42,610 nucleotides of DNA, from the NCBI GenBank assembly GCA_044379485.1, contig JBIPOE010000032.1, forward strand, positions 1-42,610, in the 5' to 3' direction. Positions 42,485-42,610 of the stretch are shown one piece after another (positions within the stretch are counted from its first letter, which is position 1; each line of letters begins with the position of its first letter). The stretch comes from CAMDMI01 sp044379485. GTDB lineage: Bacteria; Bacteroidota; Bacteroidia; Cytophagales; Flexibacteraceae. Under the pieces are notes generated by a model. It was not told the DNA's origin. It saw only the letters and a program-made list of their open reading frames with translations, and made no database searches. The position numbers and the translations under genes were made by a program.

Positions 42485-42610
42485 ATTCAGACCTCCCAAC
42501 CTCACGTAAACTAGGAAGTGCTATTTTGCTGAAAAACGAGTTTTAGGGGGGTACCCGGGAACAGAGTCTGGGTATTGTTGATTAGATCCAGAGAGTTTGC
42601 CAAAGCCTGA

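Noticed and set aside
1..42610. CRISPR array, tRNA, rRNA, prophage or transposase gene
   Set aside because: No regular repeat-spacer array, tRNA-like cloverleaf, rRNA sequence or transposase motif was recognised on either strand.

Overview
The window is about 42.6 kb of AT-rich chromosomal DNA from a Bacteroidota bacterium, probably a Cytophagales-like lineage, though the genus cannot be told from sequence alone. The signs are a type IX secretion C-terminal sorting domain, OstA-like, DUF3078 and DUF2490 envelope proteins, few Shine-Dalgarno sites, and -7 boxes of the TAnnTTTG type before several genes. Most of the window is core chromosome; no CRISPR array, rRNA, tRNA, transposase gene or phage block was seen.

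Left part (1-8408). A DUF4143 ATPase is followed by a small palindromic element and then a minus-strand operon: deoC, a catalytic aldehyde dehydrogenase, a zeta-toxin-like kinase, a small partner protein, and a catalytically dead 304-residue aldehyde dehydrogenase, ending in a strong terminator. The two dehydrogenase halves look like a split ALDH16 protein (494 + 304 residues) with a two-gene toxin-antitoxin-like cassette lodged between them. A pyrimidine nucleoside phosphorylase and a divergent purine nucleoside phosphorylase flank deoC. Together they form a deoxynucleoside salvage and catabolism cluster: phosphorolysis, cleavage of deoxyribose 5-phosphate to glyceraldehyde 3-phosphate and acetaldehyde, then acetaldehyde oxidation. 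Phosphopentomutase is not in the window.

Middle part (8481-28069). An HD hydrolase, a YitT-type membrane protein and a stand-alone BLUF blue-light sensor lie in one run. They face the remnant of a histidine kinase/adenylate cyclase gene, which has lost its middle and both original ends. Then come a secreted beta-helix protein with a type IX sorting tail, Lon protease, an OmpA/PD40 envelope protein, an AlbA_2/Schlafen-type DNA-binding protein, a TPR lipid-envelope-type protein, DUF3078, MscL, a nitroreductase that closely matches iodotyrosine deiodinase, a PAS-only sensor, a long-chain acyl-CoA synthetase, and a SiaB-like kinase overlapping a SiaC-like phosphoprotein.

Right part (28077-42610). 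infC-rpmI-rplT has a clear promoter and a TTG start on infC, and runs straight into an OstA-like LPS-transport protein. Opposite lie MnmD, three tandem POT-family peptide transporters, a porin, a DUF2490 protein coupled to a small MscS channel, and finally an OxyR regulator divergent from catalase-peroxidase KatG, with an OxyR-like operator between them.

The most notable points are the split and interrupted ALDH16, the bacterial iodotyrosine-deiodinase homologue, the kinase-cyclase deletion chimera, the SiaB/SiaC partner-switch pair beside the translation operon, the BLUF sensor, and two dispersed palindromic elements that share one core at 1590-1750 and 20771-20939.
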